DNA from: Trametopsis cervina
Taxonomy: Eukaryota > Basidiomycota > Agaricomycetes > Polyporales > Irpicaceae
Assembly (NCBI GenBank): GCA_022385755.1
Contig: MU278355.1
Coordinates: 872,974 to 936,973 of the forward strand
Direction of reading: 5' to 3'
Length of the DNA stretch: 64,000 bases
The notes beneath the pieces were generated by a model. That model was not told the DNA's origin. It was given only the letters and a program-made list of their open reading frames with translations, and ran no database searches. Shown here piece by piece: positions 22,962-34,105 of the stretch. A program made the position numbers and the translations under genes. Each line of letters begins with the position of its first letter. Positions within the stretch are counted from its first letter, which is position 1.

Positions 22962-25170
22962 CAATGCACATTGATTGTCAACCTGTGTCTTCGGTCGGTC
23001 AGATGCGTGGCTCAGTGGTCCAAGCAAAACATGCCAACGCCCTTATCTACCTTCGCGGAGCTGTGAATGAGGACATGTGCTCATTCCAGTCCACTCTGGA
23101 CAGCGCATACTCTCATTCCAGCCCACTCTGGGCAGCGCATACCCTCGTTCCATTGAGGTCTAGCCATAGATCATGTTCTACCGTGTCAATTGAAGTAACG
23201 ATGTATACAGTTCGCTGGAGTCACAAATATCGTCACATAACGTCCTTCATAGAACGGGCCCACAAGCATTCAATGACGTGACCTATATGTGGATCAGCCT
23301 CTTCCCCATTTTGGCCTGGAACAGTGAGAGAATAGCGGTATATGTCCCTCATATCCCTGTATCTGCCAACTACACCTTTTACTGTCGGTCTAGCAGGCTC
23401 CCTGACTCGGAAGCTTGTTACGTCGGAATAAACCGAGCTCGAATTTCGGGAATTCTCCAGGAAGCCACTTCGAAGTTGACTTAATCACGAACTAAGCGTC
23501 ATGGACGGTGAGCTCATTGTTGCTCGTTTCCTTCGAGATAGAGTCTTGACCGTCTTGAATAGCGCGTAATAGATCAACTTGATGTGACGTAGGTCTTGCA
23601 TGGTAGTGCGTGTATGAAGCGAAGCGGGCTACTGTATACTGGCGTAGATCCTCATTGAGCACGATTATCCGTTTCCGATAATAATCCAAATACAAGAACG
23701 GTGCGCGATTTTGCATAGGTACATCGTTTTACTGAACATTCTACTTTCAGTGCGGCGGTGAGGTACCCCGCCATTGGCGGTGATGCGATGCATCCCCCAG
23801 GGCAATTAACGCGCAGGTTTTATGCCGAGAAGGAAAATCTCCGCGTCAGGCAGCAACGACCAATTATACCGCTGATATTGTCGAAGCTTTTGTCGGTATT
23901 GTGCCAGGGGTAAGCACGCCTACCAATACCAAAACTGGGTAGATCCCGACGTCTACTGATCTACGCTAAGTTCTGAATAGACCCTGTGTTTCCGAACATT
24001 ATCCATGTGGGGTATGCGGGGTTAAGCCTCGCCCCACTTGACGTCAGCTCCCCGAGATCGATAAGCTGTAGGATTCGAGGAGGAATGTGGTGAATCTGCT
24101 ATGTGGCCTGCAGAATATATCCGTCTGTCAGGGTTTTATGTGAGTGAATCTCCTCGCCTTAACTATCTGATGCTATGCGACCCGCGATTTAACCGAGCAA
24201 TCTTACCAGCCACCAAAGAAGGCATCGTTCAACTTCTAGACTTTGAGATCCGAGGCTCCTTTAGACGCTTACGAGACTAATGCGCAAATACAACTCGCAT
24301 CATGGTGCGGACCGTACCCATACCCTTGTGGCCACCCATCTGCAATCGTTGACGATCAAGTCAAACACAACGAGCACTACCAGTAAGTAATACGTCTACT
24401 ATTTGAACTGGCGAGTGCGCTATCATACCAATGCCACTGCCAAACGTTGCACCATGAAGACAGATGGAAGTTCCGCGACTTGACTAGGCGACCTTATTTC
24501 CACCTAACCCCACAAGTATAATATCACTTCTCGCGAGTCATAGCATAGCTTTTCCGTATTCCACAACGTACATGCGCTACAAAACCATTTGGTCAGACTA
24601 CGCTTGTTACTCTGGGGGTGCGGTGCGGCTGCAGGAGGACTTTCATACACACCCGTTAGCGAGTTTCTGATTCCCTCTTTAGGCCCCCGCCAGATCAACA
24701 GCAGATTTGATTGGCGCTTCCGAATGAGGCCGCCGTGGACGAATGGACAACATACACGCCGTTCACACTCTCACTGCCGTTCCCAAGCTGCAACGCGCCC
24801 TCCCTCTGTCTGATAAGCTGTGTGAAAATACAGCGGGGCCCACCACGATGGTCCCTGCTAGATGGCGTGCGTACATCTCTCCGCTTGGGTGCAGAAGCAC
24901 GGTTCACATCCCTCTACCGGTTCCCCGGAAGATGTGTTCGCAGTCACCTCGGATTGACTCCGCTCATAAAAAGACCTCGGGCTTTTCTAGGAGACACGGC
25001 CGTCTATTGCGCACTCCATCAAGCCCTGTCTGGCTTGTTCGAGCCTCTGGCTTCCGTGGCTTTATCTTCTTCGCCTCCTCCCCCCGGCTCGTCACCTCCG
25101 CCCCGTGGTCTGCCTCCCCTCGTTGACACCAGACAGGTGTCCTCGCCACCCCTCTTCCTCTCCCCGCACA
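22962..25170. other. 2.2 kb without a recognised gene
   Basis: A two-copy 32-base direct repeat lies at about 23081-23142. The open frame through it (22886-23281) overlaps the REX2 end and carries no motif. The stretch 23500-24500 shows only scattered short frames. The last 300 bases before the TmpA-like gene are strongly pyrimidine-rich on the plus strand (CCTCCCCCCGGC-type tracts) and are probably promoter and 5' UTR. Confidence 0.4.
23081..23142. repeat. Two-copy direct repeat, period 32
   Basis: TCATTCCAGTCCACTCTGGA plus CAGCGCATAC (23081-23110) is repeated at 23113-23142 with two substitutions. The copies are separated by TC. The repeat is too short and isolated to suggest function. Confidence 0.8.
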
Positions 25171-27489
25171 ATGCCTACAATCATCGATGACCCCGAGAAG
25201 GGCACCTCCGAGTATCTCGATTCAACAGCACTCCAGCAACGCCCGTTCGACGATGGCAAAAAGCTTTGTCCAGCTATTGCACCGGTGACTCTACCGACCA
25301 CGAAGGCGTTGATTCCTGGCAAGATCCCGCCACGGAAGGTGGGAAGATGGGTTCGGTTCAAGTTGTGGTTCAACACATATCGGTGAGCACCTTCTCGTGA
25401 TAATTGACAGAATCCCACTCATGCACGGAACGCGTTGCAGAAAATTTTATACTTTCATTGTGACTGTAAATGCCCTAGGGATCTTCTTCGCTGCAACAGG
25501 AAGATGGCAATACCCACGACGATACACTGCAGCATTCGTACTGGGCAACCTCTTAACTGCGATACTAATGCGCAACGAACTTTTTGGCCGATGTTTATAC
25601 TGGATTGTCAATACTTGCTTCGCAAAGGTGTGTCTATCCCCGCCCAGCGTGTGTGCAATGTTCATGGCATTCTCCTTACACAGTGGCCTCCGTTGTGGTT
25701 CCGATTGGGCTGCACCTCGGTGCTGCAGCATCTGGGCGGTATACATTCTGGATGCGCGTCCTCAGGCTTTGCGTGGCTCATCTTCCGTGTTGTCCTTATC
25801 TTCATTGACCACAAGGACAACCACGACGCAGTCCTGATTATGGGTGTTATTACCAACCTGGCGGTGGCAACGAGCATCGCCAGCGCGTTCCCGTGGGTTA
25901 GAAATGCGCATCACAAGTACGTACCCTCCATTGGCCGGCGCAGCAAATGTATCTCACGCTCGGCCCAGTGTTTTCGAGAGGCATCATCGTTTCATTGGTT
26001 GGTGAGTAGAAATTGCCAATTTGACCCCCGGCTTGCTACCGGTTCACTGACACCGACGATGTCTCAGGTTGGGCCTTCTGTCAAGTGAGTACCGAATCTC
26101 CAATGAATGCTTTATATAGTAGTGCATTCGCACGCGGCCAGCCTCACCCCGCGATGGCACAGGCTGTATTGTGTGCCGCGTCCGTGTTGAGGTATGAGTG
26201 CTAATTGCTGCCTTCGGTTTAGCTTGGGTGTTTGTCGTTCTCGGAGACAGTTACGATTTAGATACCCATTCCTGGAACCCAGATGGTATCAGAATCATCC
26301 GCCAGCAAGACTTTTGGTTTGCGTTCGGCATGACCGCTTTGTGAGTATTCACCCACGCTTAATTGACACGCTAAGCTCACCGACCAATAGCATTTTGATC
26401 CCATGGTTCACCGTCCGTGAAGTCAGCGTTGATATCGAAGTGGTGTGTGCTTGCCAGATACATCTATGGTAGCGCCATCTAACGTACACTCAGCCTTCTC
26501 CGAAAGTAGCCATTCTCCGATTTGAGCGCGGTATGCAGCAAGGTCTTCTTGCTCGTATTTCCCGGTCCTCCATCATGGAATATCATGCATTCGGGATCAT
26601 TTCGTAAGCAGCGGAACCTTCCAATAAACTACTTTTCAACTAACTCATTTTGTCATTTTGCCTTCCGCAGCGAAGGCACACACGCCAAGTACCACTATTT
26701 GATTTGTGGTGTCCAAGGCGACTTCACTCGCAGTCTGGTCAATGATCCTCCGACGCATGTCTGGACTCGTCAGTTGAAGGTACGATATCTTAGAGCGTCT
26801 TTGCACGAGCACCATTTTCTCACAGTGGCTTCCAGTTTGCCGGTGTATCAAATACATCCACGCTATACAAGCGGGGCATTCGCGTATGTACTGGTACCGG
26901 ACTGGGCGCCGCTCTATCAACTTGCATCCAGGTATGTGAATGGTGCTATCCAAGCTGTTGGGTAGTTGCTCACTTCTCCCGTGCCTAGAGCCCAGATTGG
27001 TGAGTTTCCTCTCGCGACTGTTCGCCCGCAGCGAAAACACTATTGTCCAGCCTGGCATATCGCGAATGAACTGTACCGGATTACTGATTCTAATCCCTGC
27101 TCATTAGGTACCTTATCTGGATAGGATCCGACCAGGAGAAAACATTTGGACCGACGATCGCCAACCTCATACATAGGCATCTCGGCAAGGAACGATGCTG
27201 CCTATGGGATTCAAAGGCGCGAGGTATGTATAACCCTCGTGCGGGGTGCAATATGATTACTCACGGCTGTTATTTCAGGCGGCCGACCAGATGTAATGAA
27301 GCTCGTCCGAGAGGCTTACTACTCATGGGGTGCCGAGGTAGTGTTTATCACTTCCAACTACCAGGGGAACAAAGAAATAATGGAGGGCTGCAAGTCGGAG
27401 GGCATACCTGCATTTGTGAGTGATAGCATGTTAGGCTCTCTGTCTTTCTATACTGAACCGTTTTGAAGGGCACCCTATGGGACTTCTAG
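25171..27489 (+). CDS. TmpA-like integral membrane protein
   Basis: Fourteen exons are inferred (25171-25382, 25441-25627, 25684-25916, 25969-26001, 26068-26084, 26223-26340, 26391-26442, 26494-26603, 26671-26779, 26836-26931, 26989-26999, 27108-27223, 27279-27415, 27469-27489), giving 483 residues. After a soluble leader of about 60 residues come several hydrophobic segments (FYTFIVTVNALGIFFAA, YTAAFVLGNLLTAILM, FAWLIFRVVLIFI, VLIMGVITNLAVATSIASA, WVFVVLG, FWFAFGMTAFILIPWFTV). The C-terminal soluble domain holds VCTGTGLGAALSTCIQSPDW, YLIWIGSDQEKTFGP, LWDSKARGGRPDVMKL and VVFITSNYQGNKEIM and ends GTLWDF. This matches the family of Aspergillus nidulans TmpA, a membrane flavoprotein linked to asexual development, and the C-terminal part has the layout of an NAD(P)-binding oxidoreductase module. 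Electron donor and acceptor are unknown. The 135-nt intron 26085-26222 is the longest in the gene and could hide an unrecognised exon. Confidence 0.75.
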
Positions 27490-27855
27490 ATCCTCCGTAT
27501 GATCTCCACGCACACTCACGGACGAACGAATTAGTTACGCCTGGCTCCCTTCATACCTAGTAGAACATGATGTATCCTCAGCCGCGTATTTCAGTAGTAT
27601 TCATTAAGTATCATCCTTGTGTATCTTATTCTTCTCTTCTTTATGTAACAACAAATCTGCTGCGCAATACAGCTCCACGGAGTTGCCTGTACACCAGAGT
27701 AGCCACCGAGAACGCGACATGGTTCCTCCCTGAGAGTAGCATAGGCAATCTGCGAGATAATTTGAAAATCTAACAACCTGTACACGCGCGAAAATCACGG
27801 TACCAGAGCTTGATCGATACCTCTCAGCAGCTCACAACAAACGGTCACCAGGCAT
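27490..27855. other. Intergenic, no feature seen
   Basis: The 365 bases between the TmpA-like and PTAR1-like genes contain only short frames without motifs. Confidence 0.4.
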
Positions 27856-29052
27856 ATGAACGCTATCGTACGCGAGTTAGGGGCAGTGCTGAACAAACCA
27901 CCGTGGGTATTCTGCATAAACAATCTGAGCCGACACTCACGCGCATTTATCAGGAAAGCTATCGAAATCATTCCAGGCAATGGAGACGAATGGCTCCCTG
28001 AGGACACCGAGCCTCATAAACGTTTCCTATTCGAGGAGGATCACCTAGGGATACCCCATAAAATCCTTTGCAGAGCCTATGTCGGTGCTACCGAGGCTTT
28101 CAGGAGATCTCGCGCTTTATGGCTGTCGGACGTTCGAAGTCCTGCTCATTCCAGTCTCTCCGATGAACTTCTTGCTACTTCAGCCGTCCTGATTACCCTT
28201 AATCCTGGGCATAACACGGCTTGGAACATTCGCAAGGCACTGGTGCTAGCGCGAGTACAAGATGCTAGTGTAGAGCTGGCTTTCACATCTGCATTGCTCA
28301 CCGTCCACGAGTGCTCAAAACATTCTCTTCTCTGGCATCATCGTCGGTGGCTACTTCGAAGTATCCATCCTCTCATCGACCCACTTCCTACGACTGCGCA
28401 TGATTCAAGCATGTTTTCGTCCGATATGGATGACGGAGATGCACTACAATACAGAGACATTTCTGTCGAAGCTTATCGGAACGAGTTCGCCGCCTGCTCA
28501 TTGGCCTCCGGTACTTACGAGCGGAACTACTTTGCTTGGTCACACCGCTCACGCTGTCTGGAAGCCTTAGCCGAAAGTATCCGTAGAGCAGGGACATTAA
28601 ATGAGGCTAGGACGGCTGGGGCATTCCTCACTATTCTGCAGGAAGAATACGACCAGTCGTCGCAGTGGATTGAACAGCATATCTCGGACTATACCTCCAT
28701 GCAATATCAATGTCGCGTCGATGCGATTTTGCGGAAGCATTCACGACTATTGCCTCCTACATTTAGCTACACCACAGCTTTTGCACACGCCCGGTCCCTG
28801 CTACAGTCATACCCGGATCACGAAGCTCTCTGGTATTATCTACGTGGTTCGGCGGTGTCGTCGGCGGATGGATTGAAAACGGCAGCTACAGAACTTGAAG
28901 AATTGGCGAAACGGTACACCTGTCGTGATGAATTTGACAACGATCGGTCCTGGGTTGCGTCGGCGGAGGCAAGTCGGTGCGCCAATGGGCTCTTAGCGTG
29001 GTTGAAACTTGGGGCCAATAATCAGGTAATGAACCGGCGTACATTAAGATAG
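27856..29052 (+). CDS. Protein prenyltransferase alpha-subunit repeat protein (PTAR1-like)
   Basis: This is a single long exon of 398 codons. PPTA-type helical-hairpin repeats are visible: TLNPGHNTAWNIRKAL, ECSKHSLLWHHRRWLLR, YERNYFAWSHRSRCLEAL and SYPDHEALWYYLRG, each with the Trp and Arg/Lys spacing seen in farnesyl/geranylgeranyl transferase alpha chains. Five full repeats with short linkers would indicate RAM2 or BET4; here the N-terminal 100 residues diverge and the overall pattern fits PTAR1, the extra alpha subunit reported for type III geranylgeranyltransferase in animals. A catalytic role in this fungus is inference. The 3' end is unsure: a donor-like GTAATG follows codon CAG at 29020-29022 and a further small exon is possible. 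Confidence 0.8.
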   Translation: MNAIVRELGAVLNKPPWVFCINNLSRHSRAFIRKAIEIIPGNGDEWLPEDTEPHKRFLFEEDHLGIPHKILCRAYVGATEAFRRSRALWLSDVRSPAHSSLSDELLATSAVLITLNPGHNTAWNIRKALVLARVQDASVELAFTSALLTVHECSKHSLLWHHRRWLLRSIHPLIDPLPTTAHDSSMFSSDMDDGDALQYRDISVEAYRNEFAACSLASGTYERNYFAWSHRSRCLEALAESIRRAGTLNEARTAGAFLTILQEEYDQSSQWIEQHISDYTSMQYQCRVDAILRKHSRLLPPTFSYTTAFAHARSLLQSYPDHEALWYYLRGSAVSSADGLKTAATELEELAKRYTCRDEFDNDRSWVASAEASRCANGLLAWLKLGANNQVMNRRTLR

Positions 29053-29272
29053 CAAGCAATATGTATAGAGTAGTCAAGTAAACTTACAGGCAATACAGAC
29101 AGCATAACAGTGTTGCGGCTTGTACACTGAAACCCTTAGAGGCTGGTAAGATATGTGTGAAGGAGTGGACCGAAGGTAAGTGCAGTGTATATCGACGAAT
29201 GGCACTCGAATCTGGAGCAGGGTGTGTTTCGCCCGCTATAATGCAGTACAGCGAATAGGCCGCAGGGAGCGG

Positions 29273-30141
29273 CTATTCCGCAGAGGGCTCATAAAGATGT
29301 CTGGGTTCACGACGAATGTCAATAGACATATGGTATCAAAAACAAGGCCAAAACGCACTCTCCAAGCTGCTTATTCATTTTGAACATGCCAATCCTGTCA
29401 ACCCCGAAGATTGCTCTGAGGTTCTCATCACATAGAATTTCTCGCTTGTCGTCAGGATTTTGGCGTTCGTTTGCTTTGATATACTCCCAGATATGTTTGA
29501 CCACCTGCGGTCGTGAGAGTTTATCTGTGCCGAGGAGAGCGGCTAGTGGTTCGCTGGTAGGAACGTTGGCCACAAAGGAATGACGAAAGTAAGAGACGTG
29601 CGGACCTCAATGTGTATTCCTTCGAGAATCCTCCTCTCCTCTTTGGCTTATCCTCCCCGTCGCCAGCACCACCTTCACCATCTGAGTCTACTGTGGCTGA
29701 GCTCTTCGTTTTCCTTGCTCGCTTCACTTTTGGTTTCGCAGAGGAGGACGCTCTCGTACCGCGATCCCGCCCATTCAGCTCGTGCGACAGCTGTTTCGCA
29801 AGCTGCGCATCAGAGAGACCAGGTTCCTTCTTCGTTTCCTTCTTTACTTTCTTCACCTTAGACGTTGCATTTGGTGATTCCTCATTCCTTTTCCTCTTTC
29901 CATGTTCAGCACTGTCATCATCCTCCTCTGCCACACTGCCTGCACTGACTTGCTCGTAAATCTGCCCAATTAAAGTGTCGAGGTCCTCCTTGTATGTCTT
30001 AACCAATTCCGGTGACAATTCCTCGTTCTGCTCCAAGAGTTGCTTGCGAACGCGTTTCGCGCTGATTGTACTGAGGTCGACGCCAGGCGCCTGGAGGATG
30101 GCACGAATCTGACCCTCATATTTGTGAACGTTCAGACCCAT
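29273..30141 (-). CDS. SWIB/MDM2 plus DEK-C domain protein (UAF30/TRI1-like)
   Basis: Three exons on the minus strand (30141-29606, 29553-29359, 29300-29273) encode 252 residues. Residues 1-70 resemble a DEK C-terminal helical domain (ILQAPGVDLSTISAKRVRKQ). A highly charged Lys/Glu linker with KKVKKETKKE and KVKRARKTK follows. The C-terminal SWIB domain is clear: GFSKEYTLSEPLAALLGTDK, LSRPQVVKHIWEYIKANERQ, REILCDENLRAIFGVD and MFKMNKQLGEHLYE. In yeast this architecture is found in Uaf30, a subunit of the upstream activation factor for RNA polymerase I, and in its paralogue Tri1. Location should be nucleus or nucleolus. Whether it serves rDNA transcription here is inference. The last exon adds only nine residues but restores the conserved HLYE ending. 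Confidence 0.9.
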
Positions 30142-30519
30142 CGTAGGACAAGAATGACGCGTCCTTGAGGACCAGAATGCGCGCAAGAGAGTGTTCGAGC
30201 CAAGTTCGAGCTGTCAAGGGTGACCGGGTCAAAGACTGAGTCTGACGCGTTTGAGTGCGAACAGCATAAATATACGTAAACAAAGCCTTTAATATCACGG
30301 TGGCCAGCGCAAAATACCTTCGGAGTCTCAGTCAACTCATACCACCATAGGGACGCGCCTCTCATGTTCGATAGAGATACATAAATGTATGGTGGTATCA
30401 CGCGGATGTCGTGGAGGTATGAGAGTTACATATACAGATGTTGCTCTAAGATAATGCACATTGAACTGGAGGTCCCCCAGACGAAGGACTTCCGTGAGTT
30501 GAGAGGCGGCGCCATTGCG
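30142..30519. other. Spacer between two minus-strand genes
   Basis: About 380 bases separate the HRD3 stop from the UAF30-like start. The interval must contain the HRD3 3' end and the UAF30-like promoter. Nothing specific was seen. Confidence 0.35.
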
Positions 30520-33500
30520 TTATTGCTGCTGCTGTTGCTGCTGCTGTCGTGCCAACTCCTCGCGTCGTAGCCTCTCCATCCATCGCCCTCGCACGTATAA
30601 CAGAGTTGATACGGCAATGGTCAAGACCACCAGAAGCATCGTCTCCCCGAACTGGTCGGCTGTGTCGTCGTCGCGATATCTTCGAGTACTTCCGTCAAAG
30701 TAATCTTCTGGACCGAAGTCCCCTTCGCGTTCGCTCTCTGCCAGACGGCGATCTCTCGCCCACTGCAGAAGCGTCAGGGTGCTGCTCATAATCACATCCT
30801 ATGATGCTTACCTGCACAGGATCGTCGTCCTGGTCTAGAGCATCGGCAGCACGTCCTGACAGTCGTCGGTTAAATTCTTCGCGTGCACGACCTGGGTACC
30901 AAGGACGACCATCATCTATATATTGCTCTTCCTCTTTTTTCGACTCATATTTTTCGCGGGGGCCCTGACCGGCATCGATTTCCGCAGAGGGAGGTGCCTG
31001 CTGGTAAACTTGTTCTGCCATAAAATTCGCGTTATATTCATGCGTGACATCGCTGATGACGAGGCCACTCACCACTTTCCTCATCATAGTGCCAGAGGTT
31101 GAGATTGTCCGGGCCACCGAAAATTACGTGCCAAAGACTCTTCACATGCAGCCTCGCTGACGATAGTACCACAGGCACATATGCTTCACTGTTGATTTCT
31201 AACGCCAGGTCGTAGTGTCTCTTGGCGAGATGGAAATCCTGTGGAACGCCCACCCCGTACTCGTACATGTAGCCGAGGTTCCACATTGCCAGAGCACTCA
31301 TCTGCGTTTCAGCCGCTGATTGATAGTATCCTGCAGCCTTTTCATACCGGACTCCAGTTGGCTCGTCCGCGACGCCAAGTCCGTGGTAGTAGTAGTCACC
31401 AACTTTCACTAGGGAGTCAGTGTTGCGCTGTGCGGCAGATCGTATCCACTGGGTCAAGGCGAGGCGTGCCGTGTCGTTGGAAAGGGTTTCTGGTGCGAAC
31501 CTAGTGAAACGAAGGATACTCCTATCTATATGGCACTGTTCAACAGCACTGCAAATCCTTAGTTTTGACACTTACCTTGGTCAAGAGCATAAGCAAGGTT
31601 GTTCTGTGCTACCTCAATCCCTCTTTCGGCGGCTACCCACCACTTTAACAGAGCCATTTCTTTTCCGCGTTCTGTCCCGGTATTCCATGCAAGCTCAGCT
31701 TCACGCAGGATGTTGTCCTCCCAGACCCCTCGTTCTGCGACGAGTTTGTAAAAAGAGACGGAGATCGAGCAAGAACTCATGGTGGAGTCTCTGCCTGCAT
31801 TACTGCTCCTCGCCAACCGAGATTGAATTTCCGCGAGATAGTAATAAGCTTCAAACGGCGAGCCCTGGCGAATGGCAGTCTCGAAGTAGGCAGAAGCAGT
31901 CTTAAGGTCACCGCGCTCTGAATTGACAAGGTCAGAATATAAGCAGCGCATAACTTGTGGCACATACCATAGTGGTACTTCCCCAGATGTACTTGGGCTT
32001 CTGCGAGTTCCTGCCCCGCAGCAACACCGAAATGTTGGAGTGCTTTCTTCAAATCCTTCCGGCCGTCAACCAGTCCGTCCCGCCATATGATGCCAAGGCC
32101 GTTGTGGCATTCCTTCTCGCCATACTCCGCCCCTCTTTCAAACCACATCCTGGCTAGCACGGGATCTTGCTTCACACCCTCGCCCCTTAGGAACATACGG
32201 CCTATATACCCAGCGGCGGCAGCAGCAAATCCAGCAGGCAGGTGCACTTGGTCCTTGGTTGACGGTTGCGGAGCTCTTGGGTTGGGGGGATCTCTTGGCC
32301 ACACCTGACGAGCGATACCCATGAAATATTGTCTTGCGCGGTGGAAGTCACGAGGGACCCGACTAGCACCATCACCTCCAGAAGCAATACCGCCGGCGCC
32401 GCCATAGATAGCACCTTGGTAGAATATCTTGCCTAAGCGGTAGGCAAAGTCAAGCTCGCCTCTATCCGCGTTGTACTATGCATCGTGTCAGTCAAACTAC
32501 GTGATGCGGTGTACGAATAGCCTCACAGAGTAGTATTCAAGAAGATCTTCCCAGGTTTCTCCTGCGGCACGAGCGTTGGCCGTTTTGATAACAGGTCTAG
32601 CGGCATTCAATCCAGTTGATGCGACACTTGCTCCGGGTCCGTACACGCCACCTTCGAGGTCAGAAAGCCGTGGGGGGATCAAAGGCAGAGTGCGACCCCC
32701 CGGAGGTCCAGAAAGGAACTTCGCCATCGCTTCCAGCACATTAGCGAGCGAATCATGCCACAGCAAACAGGCGTACCTTGCTCCGCCGCATCCTCATACC
32801 AGCTCAGTGCCGACATGCAGTCGTCTGCCACACCAATCCCGCTCCAGTACCTATACCCCAGAGCCATCTGTGAACCCTTGTCTCCTCCGTGGCCCGCAAA
32901 CGTGAGGTATAGTTGTGCTTTTGCTTGGTCAACGGCAGTTACGTTATGGTAGCCCGTAGAGTACAAGAACCCCAGGTATGCTTGAGATGTGGCGTTTCCC
33001 GTTGCCGCCGCATGTTCAGAGAATGCTCGGTAGCTGAGAGTAGGATCCAGTGGGAAGTGGGGGTTTGGAGGGAACTAATAGGTTCTCAGTGATCGTCTGA
33101 CTATGCAAAACAAAGCCGACTTACCAGAGAGAGATGTGCCAACGTATACAGGGCATCGGTGTGTCCTAGATCGGCCGCATGCTGAAGTAAGTCCAGGACC
33201 TTTACCGCCTTCCCCGAGAGTTCGTCATCCCTTTTCCTGCTGGTTCCACCTCTCTGTCCAAAAAGGTTGACCACGACGCTGGGTAGCCACGTTTGGTGTC
33301 GCAACTTGAGTACGACTCGCAGAGCATTTGCAACCGGCCCTTGTCCCTGAATGTTCGGTAGAAGCGTTGACCAGAATGAAGGCGAGTAACTATGTACGGT
33401 GTAGGGAAGGTCAATGTGGTCTTCGCTGTGGGCATAGGGGGCGTTGACACTGTGCAGAGTTGCGACCGCCTGCTTGTAGGCTCGCGCGGCTTAGTGCCTG

Positions 33501-33748
33501 TCAGAAGGGTGGTGCAGTAAATATCGTGCATTATACTCGTACCTTCAGCGGCGGTGTCGATTATTTGCGTTGGGGGTTGAGCTTCTTGTGCGCCGTTCTG
33601 ACTGGCGACATGAGATTCTAGCTAACGAAGTAACGCGATGAACACTCACTTCTGGGCTTGTAGCAGACGAGGCTGCTGCTAACGCGACCAAGCCGAAGGC
33701 AATATACGCCGCTTTCCTAGCTCTCGAATCGCGCTTAGAGGAAACCAT
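30520..33748 (-). CDS. HRD3: Sel1-repeat ER membrane protein HRD3/SEL1L (ERAD)
   Basis: This is the partner of the HRD1 ubiquitin ligase; it recruits misfolded ER proteins for retrotranslocation. Ten exons (33748-33650, 33597-33543, 33489-33125, 33074-32777, 32729-32527, 32475-31968, 31917-31576, 31525-31073, 31014-30812, 30762-30520) give 922 residues. A hydrophobic N-terminal signal (AAYIAFGLVALAAASSA) is followed by many Sel1-like repeats, e.g. GHTDALYTLAHLSL, SQMALGYRYWSGIGVADD, FIGRMFLRGEGV-type units, AQNNLAYALDQ and ALAMWNLGYMYEYGVGVPQD. Near the end is a single TM segment (ETMLLVVLTIAVSTLLYVRG), followed by a short cytosolic tail ending in eight glutamines encoded by a CAG/CAA run. 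The lumenal-domain-plus-C-terminal-anchor layout matches HRD3. One junction (30811-30763, 49 nt) was chosen because it restores WARDRR. Confidence 0.93.
30522..30546 (-). repeat. CAG/CAA run coding a terminal polyglutamine
   Basis: Eight consecutive glutamine codons (CAG and CAA mixed) immediately precede the TAA stop of HRD3, at the very end of the cytosolic tail. Interrupted runs of this kind are usually length-stable. Confidence 0.85.
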
Positions 33749-34105
33749 TGCGGATGAGAGGTGTATACGTTAACACAGTAGTCGATATAGTCCTCAGAAA
33801 CAAGAGTGTTGTGGCATGCCGGTACGCGGATGCATATGGCAGACAGCAAGGGGTAATACTAATATTATTAGCGCCTGCGCGAGTGACGTGTCCGAGTCTG
33901 TCATTGACGTGTGATTCGTAACATTTCTTACAAATGTACATTGTCCGTCTACCAAAGACTACTGTACAGTAACCAGAAGAAAGAGGTATCTCGGCAACAC
34001 AGTGTCCGAAGCGAAACATTTGTACGCGGCCGCCATCCAGCTTCAACAACATATCATCAGCTGAGCGCAAATAAGTAAGGAAGGGAAAGATACACACCGC
34101 CATCT
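33749..34105. other. Intergenic between HRD3 and ankyrin-like gene
   Basis: About 360 bases with only short frames. It probably contains the HRD3 promoter and the 3' end of the ankyrin-like gene, both on the minus strand. Confidence 0.35.

Noticed and set aside
22886..23281. 131-codon plus-strand frame after REX2
   Set aside because: It overlaps the conserved REX2 last exon in a different frame and contains the 32-base direct repeat; no motif.
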